12,658 bases of DNA from an uncultured Frankineae bacterium (GCA_902805805.1 CADCUE010000095.1:1-12658), one strand, 5' to 3'; counted from the stretch's first letter, positions 1 through 6,907 are shown. Numbers and translations: made by a program. The notes: a model not told the origin generated them from the letters alone.

Positions 1-267
1 GTCGAGCGGGATCATGCCGACGCCGGAGAAGAAGTGCTTCTGCAGCAGGCCCTTGAGCCCGCCGCCGGTGAAGTAGTCGCTCTTGGCCAGGAAGGTGACC
101 TTGCGCGGCACGACCAGCGGGATGATCAGGTTGTCGAGGAACGTCGTGTGGTTGCCGGCGAGGATCGCCCCGCCCGAGGTGGGAAGGTTCTCGGCGCCCG
201 TCACGTAGGGCCGGAACAGCAGCCTCAGGATCGGCGCGGCGAAGAGCTTGACCAGCCAGTAGCCCAT
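1..267 (-). CDS. plsC: PlsC-type 1-acyl-glycerol-3-phosphate acyltransferase, N-terminal part (cut by window start)
   Basis: The 89 visible codons start at ATG 267 behind a strong GGAGGAGGGG ribosome binding site and run off the window edge. The protein begins MGYWLVKLFAAPILRLLF, a hydrophobic membrane-associating stretch. The acyltransferase block I motif HX4D is seen as NHTTFLD at residues 39-45, followed by FLAKSDYF (about 61-68) and the beginning of a GMIPLD segment (84-89). These are typical of the PlsC/LPLAT family, which moves an acyl chain onto lysophosphatidate or a related lysolipid at the inner membrane face. Only about a third of a normal 220-260 residue protein is present, so substrate choice cannot be judged. 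It is divergent from the esterase gene with 192 bases between the starts. In mycobacteria a plsC-like gene lies close to the same ArsA/FadD15 cluster. Confidence 0.88.
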   Translation of the reverse strand, partial: MGYWLVKLFAAPILRLLFRPYVTGAENLPTSGGAILAGNHTTFLDNLIIPLVVPRKVTFLAKSDYFTGGGLKGLLQKHFFSGVGMIPLD

Positions 268-294
268 CGTCCCCTCCTCCGTCCGCAGACCCCG

Positions 295-324
295 ACCCTA
301 GTTGGGTGCGCCGTCCCGGAGCAA
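295..324 (-). promoter_or_regulatory. Candidate sigma-70-type promoter for plsC
   Basis: Read on the minus strand, a TTGCTC hexamer (324-319) lies 18 bases before TAGGGT (300-295), which fits the actinobacterial TANNNT -10 pattern. Transcription would begin about 20 bases before the plsC start codon, just ahead of its ribosome binding site. The -35 matches the consensus only in its first three bases. Confidence 0.5.
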
Positions 325-459
325 CGACCCGCGGCCCGGGACGCGGAGCCCGGCTGCGTGCGACCATGCAGAGCGCTCGCCCTGCCCCTGTTCGCAGCGC
401 GGCACCCCCGCGACCCTGCTCGTCCCGCCGTCCGCCTCCGTCCTCGCTTGGAGACCGTC

Positions 460-1239
460 GTGCCCGCGTCCGTCCCGCCCACCCCCGTCCTGCCCGGGGC
501 GGAGCCGGTCGACCTGCCCGCAGGACCGGTGGGCGTGCTGCTGAGCCACGGCTTCACCGGCACGCCGCAGAGCGTGCGCCCCTGGGCCGAGCACCTCGCC
601 GGCGCCGGCCTGAGCGTGCGGGCTCCCCGCCTGCCCGGCCACGGCACCCGCTGGCAGGACATGAACGCCACCGGCTTCGCCGACTGGTACGCCGAGGTCG
701 AGCGGGCGTTCGACGAGCTGCGCAGCCGCTGCGGGACCGTCTTCGTCATGGGCCTGTCCATGGGCGGGACGCTCGCGCTGCGGCTCGCCGAGCTGCGCGG
801 TGCGCAGGTCGCCGGCCTGGTCGTCGTCAACGCCTCCCTCGGGACCGACCGCAAGGACGCGCGGCTGGCGCCGCTGCTGAGCCGGGTCGTGCCGTCGTTC
901 CCCGGGATCGCGAGCGACATCAAGAAGCCGGGTGCCACCGAGCTCGCGTACGACCGCGTGCCGCTCAAGGCCTTCGCGTCCCTGTACGCCGCCTGGCCGG
1001 TGGTCGCGCGCGACCTGTCGCGGATCACCTGCCCGGTGCTGGTGTTCCGCAGCCGGGTGGACCACGTCGTGCCGCCCGTCAGCGGCCGCACGCTGCTGCG
1101 CGGCCTGGCCGGCGGCACGGTCGAGGAGCGGGTCCTCGAGGACAGCTACCACGTGGCCACGCTGGACAACGACGCCCCGACGATCTTCGAGGCGAGCCTG
1201 GCCTTCGTCGAGGCGCACGCCCCCGCCGCCACGCCGTGA
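460..1239 (+). CDS. Alpha/beta-hydrolase carboxylesterase (Est30-like)
   Basis: This 259-residue serine hydrolase should cleave carboxyl esters of short or medium acyl chains, or monoacylglycerol-like substrates, in the cytoplasm. The oxyanion-hole motif HGFTG is at residues 30-34. The nucleophile elbow GLSMGG places Ser100 as the nucleophile, Asp201 lies in RVDHVVPP and His231 in SYHVATLDND. The spacing of this triad closely matches Geobacillus Est30-type carboxylesterases. GTG 460 is chosen because GGAG (450-453) sits six bases upstream and because family members begin just before the PVLPGAEP segment. The frame stays open back to position 34, but that stretch reads as low-complexity Arg/Pro sequence and overlaps plsC. 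No signal peptide is visible. It is coupled by a GTGA overlap to the next gene. The natural substrate is unknown. Confidence 0.88.
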   Translation: MPASVPPTPVLPGAEPVDLPAGPVGVLLSHGFTGTPQSVRPWAEHLAGAGLSVRAPRLPGHGTRWQDMNATGFADWYAEVERAFDELRSRCGTVFVMGLSMGGTLALRLAELRGAQVAGLVVVNASLGTDRKDARLAPLLSRVVPSFPGIASDIKKPGATELAYDRVPLKAFASLYAAWPVVARDLSRITCPVLVFRSRVDHVVPPVSGRTLLRGLAGGTVEERVLEDSYHVATLDNDAPTIFEASLAFVEAHAPAATP

Positions 1240-2270
1240 GCACCATGGACACGCCCAGCCCGTCCGGTCGACGCGACAACGGACTGCAGTCCGCCGACTG
1301 GGGCGCGCTCGTCGACCTCGACCCGCGGCTGTCCGACGCGCTGCTGACCAGCCTGGCCAGCGCCGACGTGCCCGCCTTCGTCGAGCCCGCCGGCGGAGCC
1401 GACGCCTGGACGCGCGCGGCGCAGCTGCCCGACCGGCCGCTGCACCGGCTGTGGGTCGACCCGGGCAAGGCCGACACCGCCCGCTCGGTCGTCGCCGCCG
1501 AGGTCGCCGACCTGTCGGCACTGCTGGCCGAGCACGACCCCGGGGCGAACGCGCACGGCTTCGTGCAGGCCGTCCCCAGGTCGGCGGCAGCCCGGGTCCT
1601 GCGGCCGCCGGCGCTGCCCGACCCTCCGACGCGCCGCGGCCCGACAGCGCCCGACGCGGGTCCGGCCGGTCCCCCGGCCGGTCCGAGCAGCGACCCGAGC
1701 AGCGACGCGGGTCCGGGCGCCCCGGACGTCGCCGGACCAGGCGCACCCCCGGACGCGTCGCCGCCCGCCGCTGCGCCGGAGGCGGCCGCGGCACAGGACG
1801 ACGACGCCGTGTGGCGGCAGATCATCGCCGACTTCGGCAAGGACGCCCAGGGCCCGGTGCCCCCGTGGCCGGTCGTCGAGGACGTCGAGCCGCGGCGCAG
1901 CCGGCTGCGCCCGTCCCGTCCCGAGCGGGCGGGGGACGAGCCGCCGAGGCGCCGGCGCACCGACCCGCCGCAGCCGGGCGAGGGCCTGCCGGGCTGGGTG
2001 GAGCCCGAGGCGGTGGAGGACGACGGCCACTACGTGCCGCCCCCACCGCCGCCGGTCCCCCGGCTGGCGCCGAAGAAGCTGGGCGCCGCGCTGGTCGTGC
2101 TCACCGGCCTGCTGCTGATGTTCGCTCCCGGACTGCTGCTGCAGCCGCGCACGGCCGGGGTCGGCATGTTCGGGGTGCTCGTCACGGTGTGCGGTGCGGC
2201 GGCGCTGGTGTGGCTCATGCGCGACGCTCCGCCGAGCGACCGCGGGCCGGACGACGGCGCGGTCGTGTAG
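1236..2270 (+). CDS. Proline-rich actinobacterial protein with two C-terminal membrane segments
   Basis: Function unknown. The 344-residue protein has four parts. Residues 1-120 form a compact acidic region containing VPAFVEP (45-51) and RLWVDPGKADTAR (71-83). A Pro/Ala/Gly/Asp-rich linker of probable disorder covers about 122-187 and is followed by DDDAVWRQIIADFG (188-201). A second Arg/Pro-rich stretch ends in HYVPPPPPPVPR (265-276). Two membrane helices lie at about 282-302 and 308-328, with a short acidic tail. The WRxI and YVPPPPPP elements and the terminal helix pair recur in actinobacterial proteins often labelled DUF308-like; that is recollection, not a search. GTG 1236 is preferred because its GTGA overlap with the esterase stop suggests translational coupling. 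ATG 1245 is the alternative and would remove three residues. Neither start has a strong ribosome binding site. Confidence 0.8.
   Translation: MSTMDTPSPSGRRDNGLQSADWGALVDLDPRLSDALLTSLASADVPAFVEPAGGADAWTRAAQLPDRPLHRLWVDPGKADTARSVVAAEVADLSALLAEHDPGANAHGFVQAVPRSAAARVLRPPALPDPPTRRGPTAPDAGPAGPPAGPSSDPSSDAGPGAPDVAGPGAPPDASPPAAAPEAAAAQDDDAVWRQIIADFGKDAQGPVPPWPVVEDVEPRRSRLRPSRPERAGDEPPRRRRTDPPQPGEGLPGWVEPEAVEDDGHYVPPPPPPVPRLAPKKLGAALVVLTGLLLMFAPGLLLQPRTAGVGMFGVLVTVCGAAALVWLMRDAPPSDRGPDDGAVV
1683..1706 (+). repeat. Perfect 12-base tandem duplication in the proline-rich linker
   Basis: CCGAGCAGCGAC occurs twice in immediate succession (1683-1694 and 1695-1706), encoding Pro-Ser-Ser-Asp twice at residues 150-157. 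The unit preserves the frame, as expected of slippage in a disordered linker. Confidence 0.9.
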
Positions 2271-2320
2271 ACACGCGACCTGCGGTCCCGCGCGGCGGGG
2301 CCAGGGACGACGGGAGCACC

Positions 2321-3553
2321 GTGAGCGCGAGCGAGGTCCTCGAGACACGCGGACACCTGATGGACAGCGGCGTGCTCGCGCGGGTGCTGGACGACGTCCT
2401 GGCCTACGGCGGCGACTACCGCATCGACCGGCTCGACGTCGGCCGGGCGCACGACGACGAGTCGTACGCCCGGATCGAGGTGTCCGCCGCCGACGACGAG
2501 GCGCTCGCGCGGCTGCTCATGCGCCTGCAGGCGCACGGGATCAACCAGGTCGACCCGGGCGAGGCGCTGCTGCGGGAGGTCGAGCGCGACGGCGTGTTCC
2601 CGGACGACTTCTACTCCACCACCAACCTCGAGACCGTCGTGCGCCTCGGCTCGGTCTGGGTGCCGGTCGAGCAGCCGGAGATGGACTGCGGTCTGGTGGT
2701 CGAGGGCGGTCGCGTCCGCACCGTCCCGGTCAGCGACGTGCGCGCCGGGCAGTCGGTCGTGTGCGGCGCCAAGGGCGTCAAGGTGGTCCTGCCGCTGCGC
2801 GAGCACAGCACCGAGGGCGACCGCTTCGAGTTCATGAGCTCGTCGGTGTCGAGCGAGAAGCCGCAGTCGCTGCTGCTGCGGCAGATCGCCCAGCAGATGC
2901 GCGAGGTCAAGGACGACGGCGGCAAGGTGCTGTGGGTCGGCGGACCGGCCGTGGTCCACACGGGTGCCGCACCGGCGATGGTCGCGCTCGTCGAGGCCGG
3001 CTACGTCGACGTGCTGTTCGCCGGCAACGCCCTGGCCACCCACGACATCGAGGCCGCGCTGTACGGCACGTCGCTCGGGGTGGACCTCGCCGCCGGCAAG
3101 GGCGTCGAGCACGGGCACGAGCACCACATCCGGGCGATCAACCAGATCCGCAAGGCAGGGTCGATCGCCGCCGCCGTCGAGCAGGGCGTCCTGACCGGCG
3201 GGGTCATGCACGCGCTGGTGACGCACGGCAAGTCCTTCGTCCTCGTCGGCTCCGTCCGCGACGACGGACCCCTGCCGGACGTCCACACCGACGTGGTGGT
3301 GGGTCAGCGGGCGATGCGGGCCGAGCTGCCCGGCGTCGGCTTCGCGATCATGGTGGCGACGATGCTGCACTCCATCGCGACCGGCAACCTGCTGCCCGCC
3401 TCGGTACCGCTCGTGTGCGTCGACATCAACCCCGCGACGGTCACCAAGCTCGCCGACCGGGGCTCGGCCCAGGCGGTCGGGATCGTCACCGACATCGGGC
3501 TGTTCCTCGAGGGCCTGGCCCGCGAGCTGGTGCCCGGCTTCCGGCCCGCCTGA
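2321..3553 (+). CDS. TIGR00300 (LOR/SDH-type) protein, probable archaeal-type ornithine cyclodeaminase
   Basis: The 410-residue protein matches the length of the stand-alone TIGR00300 family, known from archaea and as the C-terminal part of cyanobacterial AgrE/ArgZ. In AgrE that part is linked to conversion of ornithine to proline and ammonia, while a separate N-terminal domain removes the arginine guanidine group. Residues 1-90 carry the HLMDSG opening (12-17). YSTTNLET (99-106) and MDCGLVV (121-127) follow. A nucleotide-binding-like segment, KVLWVGGPAVVHTG, spans 202-215, then FAGNALATHDIE (233-244), GVEHGHEHH (261-269), and VDINPATVTKLADRGSAQA (367-385). The arginine dihydrolase domain is absent here, so arginine is not the likely substrate. 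GTG 2321 is supported by GGGAG four bases upstream. Family membership is firm; the reaction is inferred. It stands 50 bases after the preceding gene. Confidence 0.8.
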   Translation: MSASEVLETRGHLMDSGVLARVLDDVLAYGGDYRIDRLDVGRAHDDESYARIEVSAADDEALARLLMRLQAHGINQVDPGEALLREVERDGVFPDDFYSTTNLETVVRLGSVWVPVEQPEMDCGLVVEGGRVRTVPVSDVRAGQSVVCGAKGVKVVLPLREHSTEGDRFEFMSSSVSSEKPQSLLLRQIAQQMREVKDDGGKVLWVGGPAVVHTGAAPAMVALVEAGYVDVLFAGNALATHDIEAALYGTSLGVDLAAGKGVEHGHEHHIRAINQIRKAGSIAAAVEQGVLTGGVMHALVTHGKSFVLVGSVRDDGPLPDVHTDVVVGQRAMRAELPGVGFAIMVATMLHSIATGNLLPASVPLVCVDINPATVTKLADRGSAQAVGIVTDIGLFLEGLARELVPGFRPA

Positions 3554-3556
3554 CGG

Positions 3557-3575
3557 GCGGACCCGGCCGGTCCGC
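3557..3575. terminator. GC-rich hairpin between convergent genes
   Basis: GCGGACC (3557-3563) and GGTCCGC (3569-3575) form a perfect seven-pair stem with a five-base loop, starting four bases after the stop at 3553. No T-run follows, which is common in high-GC actinobacteria. A second, less perfect hairpin lies at 3580-3609, with an inner GCGC-CTCG-GCGC stem at 3590-3601. Together they could end transcription from both sides of the convergent junction. Confidence 0.45.
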
Positions 3576-3617
3576 GCCACGGCCGGCCGGCGCCTCGGCG
3601 CAGGGCCGGGACTGCGC

Positions 3618-3875
3618 TCAGGTGCGGCGACGACGGCGGGTCGACACCCGGGGCTGCTCGAGGAAGGCCTGCACGCCGGCGAGCAGCTCGGCGCGGTCGG
3701 CCACCTGCCCGTCGCGCTGCCACACGTGGTGGCCGCAGGCGGAGCAGGTGTGCAGGACCAGCGTGGTGCCGCGCGTGGTCACCTCGATGCTCGACATCGG
3801 GCGTCGGCAGCAGGTGGCGCTGCGGGCGGGGACGGCGTCAGGAGTCGCGGACGTGGCGGGGGTCGTCGTCGTCAT
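3618..3875 (-). CDS. Small zinc-ribbon-like protein
   Basis: An 85-residue protein of unknown function. Two cysteine clusters are visible: Cys22-Cys23 followed by RRPM, and CSACGHHVW at 44-52, suggesting one zinc site. The remainder is a helical AELLAGVQAFLEQ segment and a basic RRRRRT tail that could contact nucleic acid. ATG 3875 gives a start reading MTTTTPATSA, usual for such proteins. An in-frame ATG at 3911 would add 12 residues. Neither start has a convincing ribosome binding site. It follows the glucokinase gene by 63 bases on the same strand and may be the last gene of that operon or carry its own promoter. Convergent with the TIGR00300 gene. Confidence 0.72.
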   Translation of the reverse strand: MTTTTPATSATPDAVPARSATCCRRPMSSIEVTTRGTTLVLHTCSACGHHVWQRDGQVADRAELLAGVQAFLEQPRVSTRRRRRT

Positions 3876-3917
3876 GCGTCCATGATGTCTCACGCTGGGT
3901 AGGTCTGCCATAGCCCA

Positions 3918-3944
3918 GGGTGACCATACGCGGTTCGGTCACCC
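3918..3944. repeat. Inverted repeat spanning the glucokinase stop codon
   Basis: GGGTGACC (3918-3925) and GGTCACCC (3937-3944) are perfect complements separated by 11 bases. The right arm includes the glucokinase stop codon (3941-3939). The element lies in the gap before the small zinc-ribbon gene, so it could be an RNA hairpin terminating or stabilising the upstream message, or an operator for the downstream gene. The sequence does not decide between these. Confidence 0.6.
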
Positions 3945-4889
3945 GGTCGGGCGATCACGGGCGAGGTCGGCGGCGCCGACGAGACCGGCGTCGTTGCCGA
4001 GCTCGGCGCGCCGCACGTCGGCCACCGGCCGCTCGCCGGTGCCGGTCAGCCGCTCGACGAACGCCCGCCGCGTCGGCTCCAGCAGCAGGTCGCCGGCGTC
4101 CGAGACGCCGCCGCCGATGACGAACGCGCCGGGGTCGAGCACGGCCGCCAGGTCGGCCAGCCCCTGACCGAGCCAGCCGCCGACCTCGGCGAAGCAGGCC
4201 AGCGCCGCCGGATCGCCCTCGCGGGCCGCCTGGGTGACCTCGATCGCCTCGATGCCCTCGGGCCGGCCCCCGCCCAGCTCGAGCAGCCGGCGGCCGTACT
4301 CGCGCTGCACCCCGGCGATCTCGCGGGCCTCGTGCAGCAGCGCCCGGCCGGAGCAGTACTGCTCCCAGCAGCCGTCCTGGCCGCAGCCGCAGCGACGACC
4401 GCCGCGCACGACCTGCATGTGGCCGAACTCCGCCCCGAGTCCGTGCCGACCGCGGTGCAGCGCGCCGTCGATCACCACGCCCCCGCCGATGCCCGTGCCG
4501 ACCGTGACGACGACGAGGAACTGCTCGCCCCGCCCGGCACCGAAGCGGTACTCCCCCCAGGCCGCGGCGTTGGCGTCGTTCTCCACGACGACCGGCAGGC
4601 CCACCCGCTCGGCGACGCCGTCGCGCAGCGGCTCGTCACGCCAGGACAGGTTGGGCGACAGCAGCACCGTGGACCGGTCGGCCGTGACGAAACCGGCGGC
4701 GCCGATGCCGACGGCCTCGACCTCCACGCCGGCGCACAGCTCGGTGACGCACGCGGCGATGACGTCCTCGACGTCGTCGGGCGACGCGGACGGCGTCGGC
4801 CGCCGGGTGCGCCGCAGCAGCGTGCCGGCCTCGTCGACCAGCCCGGCGGCGACCTTGGTGCCGCCGACGTCCACCCCGATGGTCAGCAC
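3939..4889 (-). CDS. glkA: ROK-family glucokinase
   Basis: The 316-residue protein phosphorylates glucose to glucose-6-phosphate with ATP in the cytoplasm; the streptomycete GlkA is of almost identical size and also takes part in carbon catabolite repression. The phosphate-binding GVDVGGTK is at residues 5-12, catalytic Asp105 lies in VVENDANAAAWGE, and TVGTGIGGG (129-137) is the second phosphate loop. The ROK signature carries His157 (GAEFGH) and the zinc cysteines CGCGQDGCWE at 167-176. Two further conserved blocks are VIGGGVS (257-263) and the C-terminal LGNDAGLVGAA (297-307). No N-terminal DNA-binding domain is present, so this is the kinase and not a ROK repressor. GTG 4889 lies one base after the stop of the upstream gene, implying co-translation. 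An in-frame GTG at 4922 would add 11 residues that overlap the neighbour. Confidence 0.92.
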   Translation of the reverse strand: MLTIGVDVGGTKVAAGLVDEAGTLLRRTRRPTPSASPDDVEDVIAACVTELCAGVEVEAVGIGAAGFVTADRSTVLLSPNLSWRDEPLRDGVAERVGLPVVVENDANAAAWGEYRFGAGRGEQFLVVVTVGTGIGGGVVIDGALHRGRHGLGAEFGHMQVVRGGRRCGCGQDGCWEQYCSGRALLHEAREIAGVQREYGRRLLELGGGRPEGIEAIEVTQAAREGDPAALACFAEVGGWLGQGLADLAAVLDPGAFVIGGGVSDAGDLLLEPTRRAFVERLTGTGERPVADVRRAELGNDAGLVGAADLARDRPTG

Positions 4890-4890
4890 G

Positions 4891-5211
4891 TCAGGCGTCC
4901 CGCACGTCGATGCGCTCCACACCGGCCGGCCGGCCGGCGCCGGGTCCGGGCGGCGGCACGACCGCGCTGCGCAGGGCCGCCACGACCGACGCGGCGGCGT
5001 CGAGCAGGTGCTCGACGGTCTCGGGCTTGACCTCGCGCAGCAGCGCGATCCCGGAGCAGACGGGGCACACCGCGCAGGTCGAGCCCTCCGTGACGTGGTC
5101 CGCCTCGTGCGGCGCGCGTCGCGACCGCGCCCAGTCCTCGACGGCGGCGAACAGCCGGGCGGCCTCGTCGGCCGCCGAGCCGACGCCCTGACCGGAGGAG
5201 GAGTCGCTCAC
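4891..5211 (-). CDS. Small CxxCxxC protein upstream of glucokinase
   Basis: A 106-residue soluble protein of unknown function. Three cysteines form the cluster CAVCPVC at residues 46-52, preceded by histidines 35 and 39, which could complete a metal site. An N-terminal helix (about 14-32) and a second helix (64-82, ETVEHLLDAAASVVAALRS) flank the cluster, and the tail is rich in Pro and Gly. GTG 5211 overlaps the ArsA stop codon as GTGA and the glucokinase start follows after one base, so expression is probably coupled on both sides. By position it corresponds to M. tuberculosis Rv2183c (next to the ArsA-like Rv2184c) and to S. coelicolor SCO2127, the gene before glkA that has been linked to glucose sensitivity. 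Whether it is homologous to either cannot be settled here. Confidence 0.82.
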   Translation of the reverse strand: MSDSSSGQGVGSAADEAARLFAAVEDWARSRRAPHEADHVTEGSTCAVCPVCSGIALLREVKPETVEHLLDAAASVVAALRSAVVPPPGPGAGRPAGVERIDVRDA

Positions 5212-6431
5212 GACTGCCGCCAGAGCGCCGGGTCGGGCTCGAAGCGCACGAGCAGCCGGCCGTCCGCGAGGACCGCGCCGGCGACGAGGCACCGGCGCAG
5301 CGCGCTGGGCAGGCCGAGGACACGCCGGTGGCCGGCCACGGTGAGGACGAGCTCGTCGCCGGACCGGCTGAGCTGCAGGTCGTCGCGCCGCGCCAGCGGC
5401 AGGGCCAGCGACAGCTCGAACCCGTCGGCCGTCCGGGCGACGGCCACGAGGTCCTCGCCGGCGTCCTGAGCCGACGGCGCGCCCGGGTCGCTCCCGCCGT
5501 AGAGGGCCTCGCCCACCTCGACGAGCGCAGCCAGGCCGACCGGCTCGGCCGGGCGGTAGGGCGACTCGAGCACCGGCAGCGGTCCGGCGTCGGCGCGCAC
5601 GACGGCCAGCTGCGAGGCCTGGGCTGCCGCCCACCCGGCGAGGAACGGCTCGCTCGACGTCGTGGGGAACACCCGGTTGGCGATCAGGGCGTCGACCCGG
5701 TAGCCGTACAGCGCCAGCGAGGTCAGCGTGCGGCGCGCCTCGGCGACGACGACGGCCTCGGGGGTGAGGACGACGCGCACCGACGTCGACGGCGCGGTGA
5801 GGACCGCCCGCACCTGCAGCAGCTCGCGGTGCAGGCGCTCCACGGCGTCGAACAGGTCGTCCCGCGGCACCGCGGGACCCGACACCCGCGACAGCAGCGG
5901 CCGGACCGCGCGCAGCGCCCGGCGCTGCGCCGGGAAGACCTTGTCGACGTACCACGACAGCGCCTCCGGCAGGGCCAGCAGCCGCAGGGTCTCCCCCGTG
6001 GGGGCGCAGTCGACGACGACCAGGTCCCACGGTCCGGTGGTCACCTGGCGGGTGAGCTCGAGCAGGGCGAGGACCTCCTCGGCGCCCGGCAGGACGGTGA
6101 GCTCCTCGGCCTGCAGCGCGTCGACACCGGCCCGCTCCAGCAGCCCGAGCAGGTAGCCCTGGACGTCGCGCCAGGTGCGCTCGAAGGCGGCCTGGGTGTC
6201 CACCTGCATGGCGTACAGCCCGGTGTCGACCTCGGTCGGCTCGGCGTGCAGCGGCGTGGCCAGCGCGTCGGCCAGGGAGTGGGCCGCGTCGGTCGACAGG
6301 ACGAGCGTCTTGCTGCCCCGCGCGGCGGCCGCCGCGGCGGTGGCCGCCGAGGCCGTCGTCTTGCCGACCCCGCCCTTGCCGGTGAACAGCAGGACGCGCG
6401 GAGTCCCTGCCGACAGGGGTGCGGAGCGCAT
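5208..6431 (-). CDS. ArsA/Get3-family ATPase with HSP20-like C-terminal domain
   Basis: The 407-residue protein has the deviant Walker A loop GKGGVGKTT (18-26), switch I DAAHSLADAL (48-57), and switch II VVVDCAPTGETLRLL (138-152), all characteristic of the ArsA/TRC40 ATPase fold. The middle (about 160-310) is helical with the ANRVFP segment (251-256), where this family normally binds nucleotide base. Residues about 325-405 form a beta-rich region (FELSLALPLARRDDLQLS, then LVLTVAGHRRVLGLP) matching the HSP20-like domain fused to many bacterial ArsA-type proteins. Neither the arsenite-binding cysteines of ArsA nor the zinc CxxC of Get3 is evident, and no ars genes are near, so arsenite export is unlikely. 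It follows the SRPBCC gene by four bases and overlaps the next gene by four. The likely M. tuberculosis counterpart is Rv2184c. Client unknown. Confidence 0.88.
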   Translation of the reverse strand: MRSAPLSAGTPRVLLFTGKGGVGKTTASAATAAAAAARGSKTLVLSTDAAHSLADALATPLHAEPTEVDTGLYAMQVDTQAAFERTWRDVQGYLLGLLERAGVDALQAEELTVLPGAEEVLALLELTRQVTTGPWDLVVVDCAPTGETLRLLALPEALSWYVDKVFPAQRRALRAVRPLLSRVSGPAVPRDDLFDAVERLHRELLQVRAVLTAPSTSVRVVLTPEAVVVAEARRTLTSLALYGYRVDALIANRVFPTTSSEPFLAGWAAAQASQLAVVRADAGPLPVLESPYRPAEPVGLAALVEVGEALYGGSDPGAPSAQDAGEDLVAVARTADGFELSLALPLARRDDLQLSRSGDELVLTVAGHRRVLGLPSALRRCLVAGAVLADGRLLVRFEPDPALWRQS

Positions 6432-6435
6432 GCCG

Positions 6436-6876
6436 CTAGCGACCGAGCTGCTCGACGCGCTTCTTGAGCTCCTTCAGCGCCGAGTCCATGATCATCTTCT
6501 CGGCCTTGCGCTTGAACATGCCGAGCATCGGCATCGCGATGTCCACCGCCAGCGCGTACGTCACCTCGGTGCCCGCGCCGCGGGTCGCGAGGGCGTACGA
6601 CCCGACCTGCGACTTCTGCACGGTCGAGGAGCCGACCAGCTGCCAGGCCACGCCGTCGTCGTTCCAGTCGTACTGCAGGACGTACTCGTCCTTGAGCACG
6701 CCGGCGTCCATGACGAACCGCGCCGATCGCGGCCGCCCCTGCCCGTCGCGGTCGAGCACCTCGGCGCTCTTGATCTGCCCGGTCCACTCGGGATACCGGT
6801 CGATGTCGGCGATCACCGCCATCACCGCGTCGGGCGAGGCCGAGATGGTGATGGTGCTGCTCGCGAGGTCGGCCAT
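6436..6876 (-). CDS. SRPBCC (START-like) family protein
   Basis: A 146-residue single-domain protein of the polyketide cyclase/START-like fold, which encloses a hydrophobic cavity for a lipid or other apolar ligand. The first strand and helix read STITISASPDAVMAVIADID, followed by the family hallmark RYPEWTG (27-33). Alternating strands run from about 50 to 115, and the closing amphipathic helix LGMFKRKAEKMIMDSALKEL lies at 118-137. The protein is cytosolic, with no signal peptide. ATG 6876 has almost no ribosome binding site, but a TAGCCT box eight bases upstream suggests a leaderless message. It heads the tight minus-strand gene run that continues into the ArsA-like ATPase. The matching M. 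tuberculosis protein is Rv2185c (TB16.3), of nearly the same length. Its ligand is unknown to me. Confidence 0.88.
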   Translation of the reverse strand: MADLASSTITISASPDAVMAVIADIDRYPEWTGQIKSAEVLDRDGQGRPRSARFVMDAGVLKDEYVLQYDWNDDGVAWQLVGSSTVQKSQVGSYALATRGAGTEVTYALAVDIAMPMLGMFKRKAEKMIMDSALKELKKRVEQLGR

Positions 6877-6884
6877 GGCCCGGC

Positions 6885-6890
6885 AGGCTA
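6885..6890 (-). promoter_or_regulatory. Candidate -10 box for a leaderless SRPBCC/ArsA operon transcript
   Basis: On the minus strand TAGCCT (6890-6885) fits the TANNNT -10 pattern and ends eight bases before ATG 6876. Transcription starting at the usual distance would begin on or within two bases of the start codon, consistent with the missing ribosome binding site. No good -35 is seen. Confidence 0.5.
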
Positions 6891-6907
6891 GTACTCCGGC
6901 GGCGACG

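Noticed and set aside
34..459. Upstream extension of the esterase frame to position 34
   Set aside because: It would overlap plsC on the other strand, reads as low-complexity sequence, and GTG 460 has its own ribosome binding site at the family-typical start.
2194..3885. A 563-residue plus-strand open frame overlapping the TIGR00300 gene and the small zinc-ribbon gene
   Set aside because: Its translation is an Arg/Gly-rich shadow. The TIGR00300 frame contains the conserved family motifs and matches the expected length.
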